Notes: generated from the sequence alone by a model not told the origin. Positions 24,235 to 33,182 are shown, counted from the stretch's first letter. The stretch: DNA of 64,000 nt from an uncultured Blautia sp. (GCA_900540785.1 UQHF01000019.1:6702-70701), one strand, 5' to 3'. A program made the numbers and translations.

Positions 24235-24941
24235 TATTCTGTTTCTCCATAGCTTCCATACTTGCCATACTTGCCGTATTTACCGTATTTTCCATACTTG
24301 CCGTAAGTATCCTTCGTGTAATCCACCTTGTTCAGAACCGTTCCAAGGATCGGACAGTTTGTTTTCTCCAGCTGAGATTTTACATCCTGAACAAAACGAT
24401 AGCTGATGGCACCTGACTCAATTACGATCACAACACCATCGCAGGCATCTGCAATAACCGCACTGTCGATCACTCGTCCAAGAGGCGGCGTATCAATGAT
24501 CACATAATCATACACCTCTCTCACAGAACGCACCATATCCTTAAATAATCTGCTGCCCAGAAGCTCTGCCGGATTAGGCGGCACAATTCCTGAAAAAATA
24601 ATATGAAATTTAGGCTGTGATGTTGCACAGATAACATCTGCAAGCTTTGCCTGCTTTGACAGATAATGCGTAAGTCCCAGCACCTCTCCGTCTACCTCCA
24701 CACGTCCGAGCAGAACCGATTTACGCAAATCTGCGTCAATTAAAAGAACAGACTTGCCGCTCTCTGCCAGAGATGCAGCCAGATGGGAAGTTACATTACT
24801 CTTCCCTTCGTTCGGCGTACAGCTTGTAAATGCAATGACCTTTTTATCTGCCCCACAGAACTGAAGATTTGTACGGAGAGCTTTGTAAGCTTCATCCATC
24901 TGATAATCCTGTTTCCAATCATTAAGATTTACTTTTACCAT
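24234..24941 (-). CDS. capsular polysaccharide tyrosine autokinase (CpsD/CapB-type)
   Basis: 235-residue cytosolic BY-kinase that works with the Wzz-like CpsC. Walker A is SCTPNEGKS at 40-48, Walker A' LLIDADLR at 66-73, and Walker B YVIIDTPP near 140. The C-terminal tyrosine cluster is unusual: after an ordinary DYTKDTY comes a tandem run of five GKY units and a GSY, eight tyrosines in all, encoded by 9-bp repeats (24253-24306). These are the expected autophosphorylation sites. AAGGTGA precedes the ATG. It is the first gene of the module, behind the promoter at 25015-25043. Confidence 0.92.
   Translation of the reverse strand: MVKVNLNDWKQDYQMDEAYKALRTNLQFCGADKKVIAFTSCTPNEGKSNVTSHLAASLAESGKSVLLIDADLRKSVLLGRVEVDGEVLGLTHYLSKQAKLADVICATSQPKFHIIFSGIVPPNPAELLGSRLFKDMVRSVREVYDYVIIDTPPLGRVIDSAVIADACDGVVIVIESGAISYRFVQDVKSQLEKTNCPILGTVLNKVDYTKDTYGKYGKYGKYGKYGKYGSYGETE
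24253..24306 (-). repeat. six 9-bp tandem repeats encoding the GKY tail of CpsD
   Basis: Units such as TTGCCATAC and TTGCCGTAT repeat in frame across 54 bases. Each adds one Gly-Lys-Tyr to the kinase tail (the last is Gly-Ser-Tyr). Copy number could vary by slippage without breaking the frame. Confidence 0.85.
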
Positions 24942-25014
24942 AATTTCTATTCACCTTTATCCCTTTATCCCCCCGGACTTCGTTTTATCTTTTAGCCGGG
25001 TTTCTCAATTTTCT

Positions 25015-25043
25015 ATTATACAGCTCAATCCCTTTTTAGGCAA
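25015..25043 (-). promoter_or_regulatory. sigma-A promoter of the cpsD-cpsB-cpsC operon
   Basis: On the minus strand: TTGCCT (25043-25038), 17-base spacer, TATAAT (25020-25015). The leader to the cpsD ATG is about 65 bases and holds a weak CCCGG/CCGGG inverted repeat. Confidence 0.65.
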
Positions 25044-25087
25044 GCTCTTTATACAAAGGATATATAGGAAAATATGCACAAATTTTT

Positions 25088-26239
25088 TTATTTGACCTGG
25101 ATCGCTTTTTCCGGACACATTTCCTGGCAGCAGAAACAGCGGATACATTTTTTATAGTCGTATACCGGCGGTTTTCCTTTTCCGTTTTTAAAGTCTACTG
25201 CTTTTCCGGGAACAGGACAGCTCTTTACGCAGATCCCGCAGGAAATACAGCGGCTTTCCACAATATACGGTTTTTTCTGAAAAATGCGGAGCGTTTTGGC
25301 AAGCTTCGTCCACTTATTCCGTCTTACCGGTGTTCTGTCCACCTGAAAATCCGGTTTTCCGTATTCTTTTGCCGCCTGGGAGCAGGTCATCTCTCCGCCT
25401 GTGGTTAAAATCCTGATATTTTCTTCCCTGTACGTGCCAAGTCTCATTTTTTCTCCATGATAATTGGTAGGCACAAGAGACGGTTCAAGGAAAACAAGAT
25501 GGCAGAACACGCTGTCAAGCGCTACCGGGTCAGTGGACAGCAGCATAACCTTCATCGATACCGGGTCACCGGAACCCGGTCCGTTTCCTTCCATTGCAGT
25601 AATTCCATCCATAATATAAAGTTTTGGCTTCACACATTTATTCAGATCAACAAGCATTCTTGCAAAGCTGTCTGCACTTGGATATTGCGTATGACCTTTT
25701 GCCTTGTGAAGACCGTATACAAATCCGTAGCTGTTTTTTACAGCCCCCGTGATCCGCTCCAGCGCATGGGTTTTCATTTTACTTATGGAGATAATGCTGT
25801 CTGCCTCCAAAAGCTCAGGGGGAAGGATAAATTCCTTTGCCTGCGTTCCCTCGGGGAACGGAACGCGCACCCCTTCTTTATAATCAATCACAGGAACGTG
25901 ATATTTTTCCAGCACTTCGTCCATACCTGTGCCTTTTATCACTTTACTGGCAGTCCCTGTACCACAGGAATCAGAAAGCACAAGGTTTTTATACCCCTCT
26001 TCCCTTAAAATGCGGACAAGTCCTCCCACTACAGAAGGGTGAGTAATGACAGCTCTCTCGATCTCTGCTTTTTTCAGAAGATTCGGTTTTAACAGTATTT
26101 TCTCCTCTTTTGAGACAAATTGTTCTGCTCCTCCAAGAAGATTCAACCCTTCTTTCAGCTTTTCATATACAGCTTCTTCATTATAATCTTCGCAGGGAAG
26201 AAGAACCACTGTGCTTTTTTTATTTTTCTCTTCTTTCAT
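25088..26239 (-). CDS. DUF362 protein with two C-terminal [4Fe-4S] ferredoxin motifs
   Basis: 383 residues. The DUF362 domain (about 10-300) contains KPNLLKKAEIERAVITHPSVV, VLSDSCGTGT, SKMKTHALERITGAVKNSYG and MDGITAMEGNGPGSGDP. The last 60 residues hold two ferredoxin clusters, CISCGICVKSC and CIRCFCCQEMC. Proteins of this type are iron-sulfur proteins of uncertain function. Its start overlaps the stop of the enzyme I gene by four bases, and it is the last gene of the pot operon, so an electron-transfer role linked to that operon is possible but unknown. Confidence 0.88.
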   Translation of the reverse strand: MKEEKNKKSTVVLLPCEDYNEEAVYEKLKEGLNLLGGAEQFVSKEEKILLKPNLLKKAEIERAVITHPSVVGGLVRILREEGYKNLVLSDSCGTGTASKVIKGTGMDEVLEKYHVPVIDYKEGVRVPFPEGTQAKEFILPPELLEADSIISISKMKTHALERITGAVKNSYGFVYGLHKAKGHTQYPSADSFARMLVDLNKCVKPKLYIMDGITAMEGNGPGSGDPVSMKVMLLSTDPVALDSVFCHLVFLEPSLVPTNYHGEKMRLGTYREENIRILTTGGEMTCSQAAKEYGKPDFQVDRTPVRRNKWTKLAKTLRIFQKKPYIVESRCISCGICVKSCPVPGKAVDFKNGKGKPPVYDYKKCIRCFCCQEMCPEKAIQVK

Positions 26240-27837
26240 TCCTTTTCTCTCCAGCTTTTTCTCACTGCCTTTCTCACTGGAAGAATACAGGCTGGCACAA
26301 CGGAAAGACCGTCCACTCCCATTCTAAGAAAAGTCTCTGTAAGTTCCGTATCTGCTGCCAGCTCTCCGCAGATAAATACCTTTTTCTTTTCTTCATGCGC
26401 TTCCGCAATCACCATCTGGATCATTTTTAAAATGGCAGGATTATGGTCGTTATACTTTTCTTTTAAAAGCGGATTCTGCCTGTCCATTGCAAGGGTATAC
26501 TGCGCCAGATCGTTTGTTCCAAGACTTAAAAAATCCACTCTTTGTGCAATTTCCCTGCTCATCATCACAGCGGCGGGCGTCTCGATCATCACACTTACAG
26601 GAATGTCTTTATAGGCAATTCCTTTTTCGCGAAGCCCGGCTTTTACCTGCGCTGTGATCTGCTCAATTTCATCCAGCTCCTCAAGAGAACTGATCATGGG
26701 ATACATCACCGCCAGATTTCCATAGGCGCTTGCTCTGTAGATAGCACGGAGCTGTGCCTTAAACATTCTCTTTCTGTCAAGACAGAGACGGATCCCCCTG
26801 TTTCCCATAATGGGATTTGTCTCCTCTGGAATGTCCATATAAGCAGCCTGTTTATCTGCCCCCAGATCTACGGTACGGATCACAGCAAGACGTTTATCCA
26901 TTGTCTCCGCCACTTTTTTATAGGCACGGAACAGTTCATTTTCTCTCGGATAATTCTCTCTTCCAAGATACTGAAACTCACTCCTTAAAAGTCCGATTCC
27001 CTCTGCTCCGTAAAAAAGCACGCTGTTTAAATCATCCAGGTTGGCAATATTGGCATAAAGAGAAATCCTGTGCCCGTCAAGCGTGACCGCCTCTTTGTTT
27101 TTCAGCTTTAAAAGCTCTTCCTTTTCTTCCTGCTCTGCCTTCAGCCGTTCTTCGTACTTCTTTAAAAGTTCCCCGTCCGGATTTAAGTAAAGTGTCCCGG
27201 TATAACCGTCCACAACTGCAAGAAGCCCGTCCCAGTCTTCCTCTATCTCCACATCTACAAGAGCGGGAATCCCGATTGTTTTCGCCATAATAGAAGCATG
27301 GGAGATTTCCGAGCCCTGATGAGTCACGACTGCGAGAAGCTTTTCCTTTTCCATTTCCAGGATTTCTCCAGGGCTTAAAGTTTCCGCAGCAAGAATGACC
27401 GGCTTTTCCCCAAGAAAAATGGTGCTGGAAAGTCCTCCCAGAACGGCGATCAGCCGCTCGGAAAGCTCTCTCACATCTTCAATCCTTTCTTTTACTGCCG
27501 GTTCTTCCAGATTCCGGAATGTCTGGGAAAGCTCGTCTCTTGTTGTTGCAACTGCGTACGCAGCGCTTACCTTTTCTGTCTCGATCATGCTTTTTACTGC
27601 CCGTACAAAGCTTCCCTTTTCCAAAAGAGCTGTCTGTCTCCTTTTTATCTGACTCTCTTCTCCATATAAAATCTGGAGTTCCTCTGCAACTTTCTGCCTT
27701 GCTTTTTCAAAATCCGCAGTCTCCTTCTTCACATTGCTTACAAAACACTGCCTTACCTGGCTGATTTCTCTGTGATAATACAGAATCCTGCCAACGGCAA
27801 TTCCTGAAAAAGTAGCGCTTCCTTTAAAAATCTTCAT
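26236..27837 (-). CDS. PTS enzyme I homologue (phosphoenolpyruvate-protein phosphotransferase)
   Basis: 533 residues, somewhat shorter than standard enzyme I (about 570). The N-terminal part has the HPr-binding helical region (residues 40-140) and the phosphorylated histidine H180 in GSEISHASIMAKTIGIPALV. The C-terminal TIM barrel has GAEGIGLLRSEFQYL, MGNRGIRLCLDR, SLGTNDLAQYTLAMDRQN and the catalytic cysteine C490 in FICGELA. All PEP-binding and transfer residues seem intact, so it should be active. It sits inside the polyamine-type transporter operon with no HPr or EII gene nearby, which is odd. It may serve the cell's general PTS or a dedicated pathway. Confidence 0.85.
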   Translation of the reverse strand: MKIFKGSATFSGIAVGRILYYHREISQVRQCFVSNVKKETADFEKARQKVAEELQILYGEESQIKRRQTALLEKGSFVRAVKSMIETEKVSAAYAVATTRDELSQTFRNLEEPAVKERIEDVRELSERLIAVLGGLSSTIFLGEKPVILAAETLSPGEILEMEKEKLLAVVTHQGSEISHASIMAKTIGIPALVDVEIEEDWDGLLAVVDGYTGTLYLNPDGELLKKYEERLKAEQEEKEELLKLKNKEAVTLDGHRISLYANIANLDDLNSVLFYGAEGIGLLRSEFQYLGRENYPRENELFRAYKKVAETMDKRLAVIRTVDLGADKQAAYMDIPEETNPIMGNRGIRLCLDRKRMFKAQLRAIYRASAYGNLAVMYPMISSLEELDEIEQITAQVKAGLREKGIAYKDIPVSVMIETPAAVMMSREIAQRVDFLSLGTNDLAQYTLAMDRQNPLLKEKYNDHNPAILKMIQMVIAEAHEEKKKVFICGELAADTELTETFLRMGVDGLSVVPACILPVRKAVRKSWREKE

Positions 27838-27868
27838 TTGTTCTCCCCTGTACCTTCTCCTGTGTTCC

Positions 27869-28903
27869 TTAATCGCAGGCTGCTTTAAACTCTGTCCATG
27901 CCTTGCTGTACGCTTCCTCTGCTTCCTGGCTTACATTCTGTACAATTTCTCCCTTTGTCACGTTTTCCGGAACTACAAGGTTTGGATTTACCATCTCGTC
28001 TGCCGCCTTGTTTGTGCTGTAATATCCAATATAGTTGAAGCACTCAGCTGCATTTTCCGGCTCCAGAATGTAGTCTATAAATTTATATGCCGCATCCTCA
28101 GACGGTGCATTGCTCGGAATGAACATATTCATAATTCCGAATCCAAGACCTTCCTCCGGATAAACCACCTTTAAATCCGGATTTTCTGCCAGTGCTGCCG
28201 TTACCTGTGAGGTATACAGAAATCCCACGCTTGCCTCTCCGTTTAAAAGGGCGTTCTGTGTATTGTCGTCCTGGATCATACGGACATTCGGCGCAAGCTC
28301 TTTTAAACGCTCTCCTGTTTTTGCGATCACTTCCGGGTCTTCCTCATTCATGCTCTCTCCCATCGCCATCTGTGTGATGCCGCAGATTACACGGTAATTT
28401 GCCACAAGCGCAATGCTGTCTTCAAGAGACGGGTCCCACAGATCGCTGTATCCTTTAATCTCTATATCAACCTGTGAGGGATCGTATACAATAAGAGGGA
28501 TTCCTGAACCATAAGGAACTGTATATTCGTTGTTTTCATCGTAAAACTGTCCCTGATATAAAGGATTGATGTTATCAAAGTTCTTGATCTTCTCTTTATC
28601 CAGCTTCTTTACAAGCTCCTGCTCCACTGCCTTTTCAATAATATAATCATCTGCGATCACCACGTCGTAATCTCCGCCTTTTGCCTGGGAAAGTTTCTCA
28701 AGCATGGTTTCATCTGTATCAAAATTGGAGTATACCACTTTGATTCCTGTTTCTTTTTCAAATCCATCTAAAATTTCCTGCGGGAACATTCCCTCCCAGG
28801 TAAAAAGCACAAGCTCCTCTGCTTTCTTTCCTCCGCAGCCTGCGAGAAGAGATACACCAAGAGCGGTTGTTGTTAAAACTGCTGCTATTTTCTTCATTTT
28901 CAT
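27869..28903 (-). CDS. potD: spermidine/putrescine-type ABC transporter substrate-binding lipoprotein
   Basis: 344-residue exported lipoprotein with lipobox LLAGC (lipidated Cys23). The mature part is a PotD-type two-lobed binding protein: LVLFTWEGMFPQEILDGFEKETGIKVVYS, DVVIADDYIIEKAVEQELV, and VPYGSGIPLIVYDP. A Trp and acidic residues in the pocket area suit a cationic polyamine, but related proteins bind other amines. Its ATG overlaps the potC stop by four bases. Confidence 0.9.
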   Translation of the reverse strand: MKMKKIAAVLTTTALGVSLLAGCGGKKAEELVLFTWEGMFPQEILDGFEKETGIKVVYSNFDTDETMLEKLSQAKGGDYDVVIADDYIIEKAVEQELVKKLDKEKIKNFDNINPLYQGQFYDENNEYTVPYGSGIPLIVYDPSQVDIEIKGYSDLWDPSLEDSIALVANYRVICGITQMAMGESMNEEDPEVIAKTGERLKELAPNVRMIQDDNTQNALLNGEASVGFLYTSQVTAALAENPDLKVVYPEEGLGFGIMNMFIPSNAPSEDAAYKFIDYILEPENAAECFNYIGYYSTNKAADEMVNPNLVVPENVTKGEIVQNVSQEAEEAYSKAWTEFKAACD

Positions 28904-29688
28904 TTTTTTATTCTCCTTTTTCCATGTTTTTTTATCATAGTATATATGAAAAGTACAAGCAGTGTCGCTGCCAGCATAAGCGTACAGAGCGCATTGATTT
29001 CAGGCGTTACTCCTGTTTTCATCTGCGTGTACACCTTAATCGGCAGGGTGGAAATACGCGGACCATTTACAAAAATACTGATCACCACATCGTCCATTGA
29101 CATGGCAAAGGCAAGCAGGGAACCGGATACCACAGCCGGCATAACCAGCGGAAGGGTAATATCCCAAAATGCCCGGAAAGGACTTGCTCCCAGGTCACGG
29201 GCAGCCTCCTCAAGAGACGGGTCCATTCCCACAAGACGCGCTTTTACTTCCATTAAAATATAAGGGACACAAAATACCGTATGTCCGATCAAAAGGGTGA
29301 GCATCCCAAAAGGAAGACCCAGCATATAGAAAAATGCCATAAGCACCATTCCAAGAATGATCTCCGGAATCATAAGAGGAATGATCGACACATATTCCAG
29401 CGCCCCTTTTGTTTTCCAGTTGATCCGAAAAAGCCCCACTGCTCCAAGCGTTCCGATCACTGCCGCGCAGAGGCAGCTTAAAACGCCCAGGATCAGGCTG
29501 TTTCCAAGCGCCTCCATCATGGCGCTGTCTCGAAACAGTTCTTCATACCATTTCAGAGAAAAACCGGTAAATGCCACTGGAAGCTTTGATTCGTTAAAAG
29601 AAAAAATCACTACAACTGCAACCGGCAGATACATGAGAAAAAAGATAAGTCCCAGGTAAAAGCCTGAAAATTTTGAATTTTTTTTCAT
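28900..29688 (-). CDS. potC: spermidine/putrescine-type ABC transporter permease
   Basis: 262 residues with six predicted transmembrane helices. The EAA loop (EAARDLGASPFRAFWDITLPLVMPAV, about 160-185) docks on PotA. N-terminal FSFNESKLPVAFTGFSLKWYEELF is typical of PotC. Four-base overlaps on both sides (potB and potD) show tight translational coupling. Confidence 0.92.
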   Translation of the reverse strand: MKKNSKFSGFYLGLIFFLMYLPVAVVVIFSFNESKLPVAFTGFSLKWYEELFRDSAMMEALGNSLILGVLSCLCAAVIGTLGAVGLFRINWKTKGALEYVSIIPLMIPEIILGMVLMAFFYMLGLPFGMLTLLIGHTVFCVPYILMEVKARLVGMDPSLEEAARDLGASPFRAFWDITLPLVMPAVVSGSLLAFAMSMDDVVISIFVNGPRISTLPIKVYTQMKTGVTPEINALCTLMLAATLLVLFIYTMIKKHGKRRIKK

Positions 29689-30536
29689 CCGATTCCCTCC
29701 AGTTCCTTTGCATTTGTAATCTTTCGGTATGCCATGATCATGGCTGTTGTAAGAAGCATAAGGATCACAGCAAGAGCTGCCGCAAATGGCCAGTTATTTC
29801 CTCTTGTCATCTGTTCCTGAATCAGGCTTCCCACAAGAACAATCTTATTTCCGCCCAGAATATCCGCAATGAAAAACAATCCCATAGAAGGAATAAAAGT
29901 TAAAATAATTCCAGACAGCAATCCCGGAAAAGTAAGCTTTAATATAATGTGGAAAAATGCCTGCGTTTTCGACGCCCCAAGGTCACGGGCGGCTTCCACA
30001 AGAGACCAGTCCAGCTTTTCCGCACTGGAATATACGGACAGCGCCATAAACGGAAGGAGCACATACACCATACCGATCACGATAGCCGGATAGCTGTACA
30101 GGATTTTCAAAGGCTCTTCTATGATTCCCAGTTTTTCCAGAACATAATTCAGGACTCCCTTTTTCTGAAGAATGATGATCCAGCCGTAAAGACGGATCAG
30201 GGAATTAACCCAGAAAGGCAGCATAAGAAACAGCATTGCCTTTTCTTTCTTCTCTTTTGGAAGCCTTGCCATAAAATATCCGAATGGATAACCGATCACA
30301 CAGATGATCAGCGTACTTGTGATGGCAAGCTGAAAAGACTGTACAAAGGTGTCAAGATACACCGGCTCTAAAATCCGTCTGTAGTTTTCCAGCGTAAAGG
30401 CAAATCCGCCCTCCTGTGGCGTAAAACTTAATATCAGCACATAAATAAGCGGACAGGCAACAAATACAATGGTAAACAGGTACAGAGGCAGTATCATCCA
30501 GACAGAGGTTCTCTTTTTTCCTGTTTTACTTTTCAT
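29685..30536 (-). CDS. potB: spermidine/putrescine-type ABC transporter permease
   Basis: 283 residues with six membrane helices. The EAA loop EAARDLGASKTQAFFHIILKLTFPGL is near 185. The N-terminal cytosolic tail and FTLENYRRILEPVYLDTFVQSF near 44 match PotB. It overlaps potA by 11 bases and potC by four. Confidence 0.92.
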   Translation of the reverse strand: MKSKTGKKRTSVWMILPLYLFTIVFVACPLIYVLILSFTPQEGGFAFTLENYRRILEPVYLDTFVQSFQLAITSTLIICVIGYPFGYFMARLPKEKKEKAMLFLMLPFWVNSLIRLYGWIIILQKKGVLNYVLEKLGIIEEPLKILYSYPAIVIGMVYVLLPFMALSVYSSAEKLDWSLVEAARDLGASKTQAFFHIILKLTFPGLLSGIILTFIPSMGLFFIADILGGNKIVLVGSLIQEQMTRGNNWPFAAALAVILMLLTTAMIMAYRKITNAKELEGIG

Positions 30537-31614
30537 GGAGCGCCTCCTCCCGGTCTACGAGAACAGCGTCTGCAGATTCAAATCTCCAGCATACCTTCTG
30601 CCCTACTTTTACATTGGCGTCAATTCCGTATCTGCTCGCCACTACTTTTTCTCCTCCCGGAAGAGAAAGCACCATGCGGAGCTGACCTCCTGCAAATGTT
30701 TTTTCTTCTACTTCCGCTTCCATGCCGCAGCCGCATTCTTCATCAAGAAGAATATTTTCACTTCTCACAGCAAGGGTGACTTCCTCTCCTTTGGAGAGTT
30801 TTTCTCCCGCTGTATGAACAAGAACTTTTCCTCCTCCCAGAGAAAGAAGCGCCTGATCTTCTGTCTGGCTTTCTACTTTTCCTTTTAAAATATTTGCATT
30901 GCCCACAAAAGTTGCCACATAGCTTGTTTTCGGGTGATTATAAATTTCATCAGGAGTTCCGATCTGCTCGAACCTTCCCTCATTCATAACAGCAATGCGG
31001 TCTGACATATTGATCGCTTCCTCCTGATCGTGGGTGATATACACAAACGTAATCCCCAGCTTTTTCTGAAGTCGTTTCAGCTCATGCTGCATGGCACGGC
31101 GAAGCTGAAGATCAAGGGCTCCCAGCGGCTCATCCAGAAGAAGGACTTTTGGATTATTTACAAGCGCTCTTGCAATGGCAACTCTCTGTCTCTGTCCTCC
31201 GGAAAGCTCAGACGGCTTACGTTTTTCATATCCGGAAAGCTGTACAAGCTCCAGCATATGAGAAACCTTTTTCTTAATTTCTCCTTTGGAAACCTTCTTA
31301 AGTTTCAGTCCATATCCTACATTTTCTTCTACATTCATATGGGGAAACAGCGCATAATTCTGAAAAACCGTATTCACATCCCTGTCATTCGGCTCAAGAG
31401 CCGTCACATCTTTCCCATCAAGAAAAACCTGTCCCTCATCCGGAGATTCCAGTCCTGCAATAATGCGAAGAGTGGTTGTCTTTCCGCAGCCGGAAGAGCC
31501 CAGCAATGTAATAAACTCTCCACTGGAAATGGAAAGGCTGATTCCCTGAAGCACACTTTCCTCCCCAGTAAAGCTTTTCTTTATATTTTTTAATTCCAAT
31601 GAATATTCGCCCAT
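30526..31614 (-). CDS. potA: spermidine/putrescine-type ABC transporter ATPase
   Basis: 362 residues. Walker A is GSSGCGKT at 39-46, signature LSGGQRQRVAIARAL near 137, Walker B VLLLDEPLGALD near 157, and H-loop THDQEEA near 195. A C-terminal TOBE regulatory domain (about 270-355) is typical of PotA. It lies 11 bases downstream of the amidohydrolase gene and overlaps potB. Confidence 0.94.
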   Translation of the reverse strand: MGEYSLELKNIKKSFTGEESVLQGISLSISSGEFITLLGSSGCGKTTTLRIIAGLESPDEGQVFLDGKDVTALEPNDRDVNTVFQNYALFPHMNVEENVGYGLKLKKVSKGEIKKKVSHMLELVQLSGYEKRKPSELSGGQRQRVAIARALVNNPKVLLLDEPLGALDLQLRRAMQHELKRLQKKLGITFVYITHDQEEAINMSDRIAVMNEGRFEQIGTPDEIYNHPKTSYVATFVGNANILKGKVESQTEDQALLSLGGGKVLVHTAGEKLSKGEEVTLAVRSENILLDEECGCGMEAEVEEKTFAGGQLRMVLSLPGGEKVVASRYGIDANVKVGQKVCWRFESADAVLVDREEALHEK

Positions 31615-31625
31615 TCCTGCCTCCT

Positions 31626-32930
31626 TTATATATGATAATGTTGTTTTATATATTCACAATAGCTCTCTCTGTCAAAAACAGGCACATACTCTTTTATGAT
31701 TTTTTCCGCCTCTTCTCCCTGATTTCTTAAAAGGCGGTATACAGTAAGCGCCAAAAGCTTTCCTGACTCTATATACGCAAGCTCCGTATCTGTAATATGA
31801 AAATCCTGGCTGTGAAGTGCGCCCTCAAATCCTCCGAACGTAAAATTCAAAACAGGAAAAAGATGGCTCATATCTCCCACATCTGTACAGGCGTTATTAA
31901 AATCCTCTCTCCGTACCGTGCGAAAAGAATGCCCCAGGCTTTTTGCAGCCTCCACCATCACCGTATCTGCCGCTCTGTACCGTACCGGCATATATCCCTG
32001 TAAAAGCTCTTTTTCTGCTTTTCCTCCAAACGCATAAGCAGCGCCGTCATATGCCCTGTTTACCATTTCCTGAATTTCCCGGATTTTCTCAAGAGAGGCA
32101 GCGCGTACCTTCGTCTCCACAACCGCTTCGTCAGGCACACTGTTGATCACATCCCCTGCTTTTCGGATCACATTATGAAGACGCACATGGTCTTCCTCAC
32201 AAAACGTTTCCCGCATAAGCCCCATCATGGAAATGGCGCTTGTGGTAATGCTTAAAGCATTGACTCCGTCCCAGGGCGCAATCGCCGCATGAGCGGCTTT
32301 TCCACGAACCGTCACCTGCTCTGCCGCAAACCCGTTGCAGGCGGGATTTCCAAGGTAAAAATCTTCTTTTACCGGAACCATATGTACGTGTGTGGTAAGC
32401 ACAATGTCTGTACTGTCAAATTCCCCTGTGCGGATGAGTTCGCTTTTTCCGGAAGCAGGAAAACCGACTCCCTCTTTTTGAAGCTTCTTTCGTTTTTTGC
32501 TGTCTATATATTCCTCCGCCGGAACTGCAAAAAAAGAAACGTTTCCGTGAAGAGCTCCTCTTACTTCCTCATCAGAAAGAGCGATGGCTACTCCAAGCAT
32601 TGCCGCAAGCTGAGCGTGATGACCGCAGGCATGCGCCGTTCCATTTTCCTTATCTGCCTTTTCATGATTCCGGCAGCCGATGGCATCCATCTCGCCTAAA
32701 ATAGTAAGTTCTGCCCCCTCTTCTTTTGAAAGAGAACTGCAGACACCGGTTACTGCAAGGTGTTCTCTCACAGTAAGCCCGATTTTTCGAAATGCTTTTG
32801 CCACCTGCTCGGCTGTTCGTTTTTCACAAAATCCCGGCTCCGGATGCTCCTCTATATCACTGGCAAAAGCCTTGATTTCTTCTTTATGGTCTTCTATTAT
32901 TTTTATGATTTTTTCTTCGATTTTGTCCAT
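31626..32930 (-). CDS. M20-family amidohydrolase (AbgB/HipO-like)
   Basis: 434-residue cytosolic metal-dependent amidohydrolase. Metal-binding and family motifs: EHPEPGFCEKRTAEQVAKAF near 28, GEMDAIGC near 77, GTAHACGHHAQLAAMLG near 97 (Cys/His ligands), and AEEYID near 137. A dimerisation insert (about 205-320) has the GKAAHAA motif. Family members remove acyl groups from amino acids or amines (hippurate, p-aminobenzoyl-glutamate, N-acyl amino acids). As the first gene of the pot operon it suggests that the imported compound is an N-acylated amine or amino acid deacylated inside the cell. The substrate is not known. Confidence 0.85.
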   Translation of the reverse strand: MDKIEEKIIKIIEDHKEEIKAFASDIEEHPEPGFCEKRTAEQVAKAFRKIGLTVREHLAVTGVCSSLSKEEGAELTILGEMDAIGCRNHEKADKENGTAHACGHHAQLAAMLGVAIALSDEEVRGALHGNVSFFAVPAEEYIDSKKRKKLQKEGVGFPASGKSELIRTGEFDSTDIVLTTHVHMVPVKEDFYLGNPACNGFAAEQVTVRGKAAHAAIAPWDGVNALSITTSAISMMGLMRETFCEEDHVRLHNVIRKAGDVINSVPDEAVVETKVRAASLEKIREIQEMVNRAYDGAAYAFGGKAEKELLQGYMPVRYRAADTVMVEAAKSLGHSFRTVRREDFNNACTDVGDMSHLFPVLNFTFGGFEGALHSQDFHITDTELAYIESGKLLALTVYRLLRNQGEEAEKIIKEYVPVFDRESYCEYIKQHYHI

Positions 32931-32980
32931 TTCTTCCCTCCGGGAATTATTCCGGGTATTTTAGTCAAGTATCCTGCTTT

Positions 32981-33008
32981 ATAATAGCATAAAAGCGTGA
33001 TTTTGCAA
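32981..33008 (-). promoter_or_regulatory. candidate promoter of the amidohydrolase-pot operon
   Basis: On the minus strand: TTGCAA (33008-33003), 16-base spacer, TATTAT (32986-32981), 50 bases before the amidohydrolase ATG. Confidence 0.5.
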
Positions 33009-33023
33009 ATATTATTTTTTTGC

Positions 33024-33051
33024 TTGCATTTTTTCAAAAATAAGATATAAT
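33024..33051 (+). promoter_or_regulatory. promoter of tRNA-Thr
   Basis: TTGCAT (33024-33029), 16-base spacer, TATAAT (33046-33051), 20 bases before the mature tRNA. Confidence 0.65.
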
Positions 33052-33071
33052 ATTACTTGTGTCCAACACAG

Positions 33072-33144
33072 GCTGAAATAGCTCAGTTGGTAGAGCACTT
33101 CACTCGTAATGAAGGGGTCGTGGGTTCGAGTCCCATTTTCAGCT
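33072..33144 (+). tRNA. tRNA-Thr (anticodon CGT)
   Basis: Full cloverleaf of 73 bases: acceptor stem GCTGAAA/TTTCAGC with discriminator T, D arm with AGCTCAGTTGGTAGAGC, anticodon stem CTTCA/TGAAG around CTCGTAA (anticodon CGT, reading ACG), and T arm GTGGGTTCGAGTCCCAT. CCA is not encoded. It is a single tRNA transcription unit with its own promoter and terminator. Confidence 0.96.
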
Positions 33145-33152
33145 TTTCTATT

Positions 33153-33182
33153 AAAAAAGGCGCTGTTTCCAGCGCCTTTTTT
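33153..33182 (+). terminator. terminator of tRNA-Thr
   Basis: GGCGCTG (33159-33165), four-base loop, CAGCGCC (33170-33176), then six T. An A-run on the other side makes it usable for the convergent DUF4179 gene as well. Confidence 0.88.

Noticed and set aside
24253..24306. CRISPR-like short repeats
   Set aside because: Nine-base units without spacers, in frame within a kinase gene; a coding tandem repeat.
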